Assembly (NCBI RefSeq): GCF_963678635.1
Contig: NC_087062.1
Span: forward strand, 36,980,052-37,040,051
Source of the DNA: Symsagittifera roscoffensis
Lineage: Eukaryota; Xenacoelomorpha; Acoela; Convolutidae
DNA: 60,000 nucleotides
Direction: 5' to 3'
The position numbers and the translations under genes were made by a program. Each line of letters begins with the position of its first letter. Positions within the stretch are counted from its first letter, which is position 1. The notes under the pieces were generated by a model that had not been told where the DNA came from, did no database searches, and was given only the letters and a program-made list of their open reading frames with translations. Of this stretch, positions 55,415 to 60,000 are shown piece by piece.

Positions 55415-55930
55415 TTAATTCAATTTTTTGAAATTTCTATCGAAATTTTTTTGATTTGTTCTATTTCTAACCATTGAAAAAAAAATTACCAAAATATACA
55501 TTTTTATTGGTTTTTTTTTACTTTTTTTTAGTATAAACAACCGGAAGTTTATTATTTTTGGATATTCGATTAAAAGATATTCTGACAAATCTAGGTTTTG
55601 TATTTGTATCAAACTCAAAACAATACTCGAATTGATGTTCTTTATCTCCAATTTTTGTTTCATAGGCTCTTCCATTAATTTGTTTTTTTGATAGATCACT
55701 GAATCTGTCTTAAATCTTCTAAATAAAAATAATGTTGATAAATCTGGCAGTACATTTCTTTTCTCAAATCTCCTCTCCATCTTTTTAACAAAAATATTGA
55801 TCTTTTTTTGTTTCGATACGATTTAAAAGTAATACAATCTCCATCAACATCATCTGTGCGCCACTCTTGTCATTTTTTGTAGTAGTCCAATTTTAAAAAC
55901 TGATGAAAGTCAATTTTAGACCTGGAAAAC
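55415..55930 (-). CDS. Unrecognised ORF in E3 interior, probably frameshifted
   Basis: ATG at 55,780 gives 121 codons (MERRFEKRNVLPDLSTLFLF, later LDLSEYLLIEYPKI). Just upstream a different frame (about 55,930-55,790) is protein-like (WRTDDVDGDCITFKSYRNKK), and the two frames overlap at RRFEK, so they may be one gene with a frameshift. No domain recognised. No counterpart in E1 or E2 seen. Confidence 0.4.
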
Positions 55931-56440
55931 GCTTTCGATAGAATCAATTTTCTTTATGAAATAAACAAAGAAACTTAAAAACTCGAATTGTACTATCAAT
56001 TTCAAATTATTTTGTAATTTTAATCACATTAAAACTTTTCGCTCATTTAAAAAACTGATGTAGCCAATCAAAATCTCAAATTATGACAAAAACTGAACAC
56101 AACCAATTAAATACAGAAATTCAAAATTTTAATAAGGTTTTCAAATACCTTCTCGTTTGTAATTTTGTTCAAATAAGACAAAGTTTAATTAAATTTAGAC
56201 AAAAAGAGTCATAAAATGAGTTTTTCTGTAGTAATTTTTTAAACAATAACTGAAAACTTAACTGATAATTGATAAAAGTTTTATTTTAATTTGAATTGAA
56301 TTGTAAATTGTATGTTTTGTCTGACTTTTCCTCATATATCCTAGCTCTAAAAATACACTTCAGTGAGAAAAAATGGTTTTTGAACCAATAATATTTCAAT
56401 TAACAAACAGACAAAACATCGCAAAGCATTACTGAGGCTT
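55931..56440. other. No gene seen
   Basis: AT-rich stretch between the two E3 minus-strand ORFs. Confidence 0.4.
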
Positions 56441-56966
56441 TTAATTATCAATAAACCTGAAGTCTCCCAATATTTGGGACAGCTCTTTGAATTCATTCAA
56501 AGTATAGTTGACATATGCAACTTTCTTCAAGTCTTCATTTTCCTTTGCAGTGAAGAGTCGAATCTGATTGTAGGGCGGCTTGTTTACATTGTACCTCTTG
56601 ATTGTGACACACGCCCTTCTGATGTTGTAGGTTGCTATTTCATATACTCTACTAGAGATGTCGAGCTCCTGATCTGCAGTTGATTCTGTTCCAGATTTGG
56701 CTTCATATATAGGTACGAGCCCAAAATTTTCAGCATCGTGAATAACAGTGTGCCGGATTGCTGATTTTCATTCTCCTTCTTTTTCACTCAGATAGATTTG
56801 TTGGGACTTTTCAAATTGTCCCAAATCATTTGTTCTTAATAGTTGAAAGCACGATTCAAAGTATATTTTCCACTTGTAGGTTTTTTAGAACCAAACAAAT
56901 CTCCCAAATCTTTTTTGATTTTTGAAAATTCGATATGTTGGGACTATCACTTTTTCTCGAGTACAT
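56441..56966 (-). pseudogene. ORF2 of E3: YSRK..SPN start and a 108-codon ATG-less frame
   Basis: ATG at 56,966 begins MYSRKSDSPNISNFQKSKKD, interrupted after about 45 codons. From 56,767 to 56,441 a frame of 108 codons is open without an ATG; it reads KSAIRHTVIHDAENFGLVPI, then EIATYNIRRACVTIKRYNVN, IRLFTAKENEDLKKVAYVNY, and ends with a stop. The composition is clearly protein-like (balanced charge, few low-complexity runs). A TGA lies directly before it. E1 copy A keeps the N-terminal YSRK..SPN part. No known family assigned. Confidence 0.55.
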
Positions 56967-57130
56967 TTTAAAGAGCAAACTGATCAGATGAGGAGAAATG
57001 AGAGAAACGATTTTGAGATTAAATGAAAATGGAAGTAAGCAGTTTGAGTCATCGCGATTTCCCTAAATGGAAGTAGTACCCAATATTGAGGGACTTTCCC
57101 TATATGGAAACTGCGTAGGCGTTACTACTA

Positions 57131-57140
57131 CTATATAAAT
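57131..57140 (+). promoter_or_regulatory. TATA-like box upstream of the MAAAM ORF
   Basis: CTATATAAAT lies 31 bases before the ATG at 57,171. With ORF2 starting at 56,966 on the other strand, this gap of about 200 bases could be a divergent promoter. Weak on its own in AT-rich DNA. Confidence 0.3.
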
Positions 57141-57170
57141 CTACCGTTTTCTGCAAAAATCATTTTCCCA

Positions 57171-57230
57171 ATGGCAGCCGCTATGTGTCAAGCTCTTCCC
57201 AGCTTTTATTCAGATTATAACAATAAATAA
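57171..57230 (+). CDS. Tiny conserved ORF, MAAAM..AL..FYSDY
   Basis: 19 codons and a stop, counterpart of 5857-5946. The shared pattern is MA.AM..AL..FYSDY. Could be a leader peptide or first exon. Confidence 0.35.
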   Translation: MAAAMCQALPSFYSDYNNK

Positions 57231-57599
57231 TTTTTTATTTCTGTTTCCCACGAATGCTACGAAAAATACATATTAACCCACGATTATTTAGTGTCTACTC
57301 ACGATTCTTTCTGTTCCTTGGGAAGTTGCACATTTCATTTAATTTTAATAGGAACATCTCATCGCAAAAATCTTCAAAGATTAGACAAATATCAATTTAT
57401 ATATCAATAAATTGATTGTCTTTACACTTTGTACAAACACAGATTCTTTTCTAGTATTGTCGAATGAAGTGGAAAATTATTCAATCTGCTTATTTAAGGA
57501 GTTCAGCATAATTTGCGATTGAAAGGCGCTGAAAAAAACACCAAGAGTATCAAGGAAAAACTCGTTCAGAGAAATTTCAAAAAACAGTGCATGAAAATA

Positions 57600-58320
57600 T
57601 TGTTACAATTTTCTGTAAAATGCTAAAATATTTAATTAACATTTTCTTGATTTGCTAGTTTTTCTTTGATTTTTTCAATAAGTTTCCGAAACAAATATGA
57701 AAATTTTTGCAATTTGCAAAAACTGTAAAGATTTTTAAGATGTATGCGAAATTTTTTGAGAAAACTTTTTGCATGATGCAACTTTTTTCATGATTTTTTA
57801 AAGAAAATATGCAAAAACCAATTTTTTTTTCTTATGCAAATGCAAAAAAAGCAAAGTTTTATTTTAAAAAACTTGTTAAATTATTGCTAAAAAGATTTCA
57901 TAAATGATGACTTTGAGTGCTATTTCCTATCTTAATACATTGTTTATCTGTTGTTTTTGATCAACCTACATGCAAAAAATGAATTTGTTTATGATCAAAA
58001 TCAGAACAAAGAAATTCATAAAACTTTAAATTTCAGCAGTGCAAGCAAGAAAACCTTGTTACATTTTTTTAAATGTGGAAATAGTTATTGAAATTTTTTT
58101 TTAATTTGCGAGATTTTTTTTTGATTTTTTTAACAAGTGTGTCAGAAAATTTATAAAAATTAATGTAAAGTTTCTTACATGTTTGCAAAATTTGTGATAA
58201 TTTTTTTGTCATGTGTGGAAAAAAATTGTGACATTTTTTACAAGTTGTTAAAATTGGTGTAATTTTGTTGCCATCTTTACAACAAAACTTTGTAAAAATA
58301 TTAAACAATTGCATAACTAG
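57600..58320 (+). repeat. Degenerate minisatellite in E3 interior
   Basis: Irregular units with ATGCAA/TTTGC and T-runs. The minus-strand frame at 58,069-58,314 shows repeats of about 12 residues (ILTTCKKCHNFF, ILQTCKKLYINF), a trace of a unit near 36 bases. Confidence 0.5.
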
Positions 58321-58495
58321 TTTGATTTACACCAATTTTTTTCTTCAAACTTTTTAACAAACTTTGACAATGCAAGTTTTTTCCACAAATTTTTCCGTAA
58401 CCTCTTACCTTTTCTCTTTGTTCCTATCTCTTTAAAATAAAATTACTAGATTAAAAAAAAACAAATTACAGAGCACAAGACAATAACCAATTTAT

Positions 58496-58861
58496 TTACA
58501 AATCAAAGAGCTGTCGAGCAGCTGAGTTCTCAAAGTTTTGCAAGTTCTCAATGGAGCGCAAAGCTGGTCTTGCCTCCATCAATGGTGGTTTCCTTGGTGG
58601 TTCGCTGACAAGATTTTTTGGCTCAGAGAACCCCTCATCCTCTTCGATGGTACTTGGGTTGTCCAGAGATCCCTCTTTACAACGAAAGAGGAAACCGTCG
58701 AATGGTTGAGCCACATATCTAGAGTCAGGAGTTTCGAAGTAGTTCATTCCCACATGCTCAGCCACTTCGTCCATCATTTGCATTTCTCCAAGTTGGTTCT
58801 CTGTCATGGGTACTTGCGTTATATGATGTTCGGCGAAATCCCTACGCATCACATCCAGCAT
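58496..58861 (-). CDS. Right-arm gene (EVSEH family), E3: best preserved
   Basis: ATG at 58,861, 121 codons, stop at 58,496, no internal break. MLDVMRRDFAEHHITQVPMT, ENQLGEMQMMDEVAEHVGMN, RYVAQPFDGFLF, an acidic middle (IEEDEGFSEPKN) and the terminal ARPALRSIENLQ..NSAARQLFDL. It has about 40% charged and polar residues, no membrane segment and no cysteine-rich motif. The CCAAT array lies 270-460 bases upstream. The first ~14 codons fall in the arm and resemble those of the unrelated left-hand gene of E2. Function unknown; conserved core in five copies speaks for a real protein. Confidence 0.65.
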   Translation of the reverse strand: MLDVMRRDFAEHHITQVPMTENQLGEMQMMDEVAEHVGMNYFETPDSRYVAQPFDGFLFRCKEGSLDNPSTIEEDEGFSEPKNLVSEPPRKPPLMEARPALRSIENLQNFENSAARQLFDL

Positions 58862-59124
58862 GTCAATTCGAGCTAGAAAAAATCCGCAAACTGTTTCTCG
58901 CTCTTAGATTTGTACTGAATAAGCCGAAAATTCTACCGAGAACAGAAGGTTTTGTTTTGCAGTGAGAAGATCATTTTGAGCAATAATTTGCGAGGGAAAG
59001 TGAATAAGTAAAAGATTCAGAGTAAAAACAAGATCTACAGTTGAGAGGGAGGTAGTTGACGGAAGTTAAGATGAAAATAAATAGATTTTTGGTTAAGAGA
59101 GAGGGCTACCATCAATTCGAATGT

Positions 59125-59325
59125 GTGGGTTTAACCAATCAGAATGGATTTTCCTTATTTGGATTGTAGTCGTGTCCAATCAGATTTCAGCTTCCTTTTA
59201 TGGCATTCTTGGATAAAAGTCGTGTCCAATCGGAAACAAAGCTCCATTTTACGCATTGTCGTTTCCAATCACAAAAATGTTTGTTTTTGTTCTAGTTGTC
59301 GTATACAATCAGACAAAAATTTTAC
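59125..59325 (+). promoter_or_regulatory. CCAATCAGA array (E3 right arm)
   Basis: AACCAATCAGAATGG, GTCGTGTCCAATCAGATTTC, GTCGTGTCCAATCGGAAAC, GTCGTTTCCAATCACAAA and GTCGTATACAATCAGACAA. The last four share the start GTCGT and step by about 38-60 bases. Clearest version of the array in the window. Confidence 0.65.
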
Positions 59326-59379
59326 CTTTTAAGACCCTAAATCTTCCAAATAAGTAATAATGTTCACAAAAGCAATCGC

Positions 59380-59676
59380 AAAAAGAAAAGACCAAGAAGT
59401 AAGAATGAGAAATAAGGCCAATATCAGAAACAAAAAAATAGCAAACAAGTAGCATTTCCAAATTTTTTTTCATCAAGTTAGTTAAATTTTTTGTACATAA
59501 TCAATGATAAATTGCTGATATTTAAGTAGATAGTCAAAGTCTTTGATTTTGTAGTAAATTCGGGAGAATAACTCAAAGCTGATGAATTTTTCAAAACAAA
59601 TCTCTGGAAATCTGATTTCAAACGTAATCAAGCAGAATTTTGAGCTTTGAAAATTCTTAACGAAATGAAGGAACAA
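59380..59676 (-). pseudogene. Small membrane-protein gene, E3 right arm
   Basis: 59,676-59,482 is open (FEIRFPEICFEKF, then YYKIKDFDYLLKYQQFIIDY) and stops. The hydrophobic end is found in another frame nearby (LFAIFLFLILALFLIL, then FAIAF). Same order as the E2 copies. Confidence 0.5.
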
Positions 59677-60000
59677 AGAACTTCGCAGGGGAGTATTTAC
59701 AAATTTGGATATCGGGTAGGGGATAGAAAGAGTTTTTGATATATTATCGTACGACTTTTTTTGATTAACTTCAAATTCATGAGAATAAACAAAGTTTCTT
59801 TCCTTGTGAGGTGTAAATCAGCCATAAGTTTAAAACTTTGATAAGCAATAAGTGGATCAAAAGTAAACTCTTTGATTGAGAAAGTTTCTCTGAATAGACT
59901 TTTACATAGTCGGTTAACACTATTTTGTACAACAAAAGCCTCCAGAATTTTATGAAAAAAGTAAGAGTCAAAATCTATTACATCAATAAGAAAATCAATT

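Larger units (their letters stand above)
53868..60000. mobile_element. Long inverted-repeat element E3 (right end beyond the window)
   Basis: Left terminus TTGAACAAATTTTTG at 53,868 matches the E2 terminus, followed by AGATGTAAAAATGTATCGTTTCAACGAATGTTC, which aligns with the E2 left arm. The interior has two minus-strand ORFs, a plus-strand tiny ORF and the minisatellite. The right arm runs from about 58,870 to the edge of the window and is the inverse of the E2 left arm. It is more diverged from E2 than the E2 copies are from each other. Confidence 0.78.
58870..60000 (+). repeat. E3 right arm (cut by window edge)
   Basis: Contains GGTAGTTGACGGAAGTTA, the CCAAT array, the membrane-protein remnant, GGGTAGGGGATAGAAAGAG and TATTATCGTACGACTTTTT, as in E1 and E2 right arms. 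The outer zinc-finger ORF and terminus would lie beyond 60,000. Confidence 0.8.

Overview
The window is repeat-dense, AT-rich eukaryotic DNA, almost certainly from an animal. Evidence for this is the decayed Ty3/gypsy-type retroelement, a Penelope-like remnant, a Maverick/Polinton-like gene cluster, a satellite array with a monomer near 0.94 kb, and no operons or ribosome-binding sites. Frequent TTTCAG-type acceptor strings would suit a nematode-like animal, but I cannot name the species. I see no intact host gene, tRNA or conserved rRNA core. Most of the sequence is mobile DNA in several states of decay. Some open frames start only at GTG or TTG; I treat these as open segments, not as real starts.

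Layout. 1-2660 (minus): remains of a packaging-type ATPase, an rve-type integrase and two small capsid-associated-looking ORFs, as in Maverick/Polinton elements. 3.0-8.2 kb: interior and right arm of a long inverted-repeat element (E1). 8.3-9.6 kb: a GC-richer, non-coding block between ~0.2 kb direct repeats. 10.3-10.84 kb: a dispersed repeat. 10.9-22.8 kb (minus): a GC-richer, 5'-truncated gypsy-type retroelement with gag end, protease, RT, RNase H and integrase, followed by an unusual second coding region of about 6 kb. 22,527-35,225: a ~6.35 kb segment present twice in tandem and nearly identical. 23,062-37,252: a second long inverted-repeat element (E2), made composite by that duplication. 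37.25-38.6 kb: another piece of the retroelement's second coding region. 40.6-41.3 kb: Penelope-like RT/GIY-YIG remnant. 41.5-42.05 kb: second copy of the dispersed repeat. 42.06-53.16 kb: satellite array of about twelve monomers. 53,868 to the window end: a third long inverted-repeat element (E3), cut by the window edge.

The most interesting system is the family E1/E2/E3. The arms are long (about 2.5-3 kb in E2, starting TTGAACA) and carry genes of their own: an outward-facing C2H2 zinc-finger ORF and an inward-facing small ORF ending in one hydrophobic helix. Two arrays of CCAATCAGA-type motifs lie where promoters for these genes would be. The inner end of the arm encodes the first codons of a gene, so the left and right arms of E2 start two different proteins with the same N-terminus (RRD..EHHI). 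The right-hand gene is recognisable at five places in the window. Because E1 leads directly into the Maverick-like ATPase/integrase cluster on the same strand, I suggest, as an inference only, that these are derivatives of a Maverick/Polinton-like element with gene-bearing terminal repeats.
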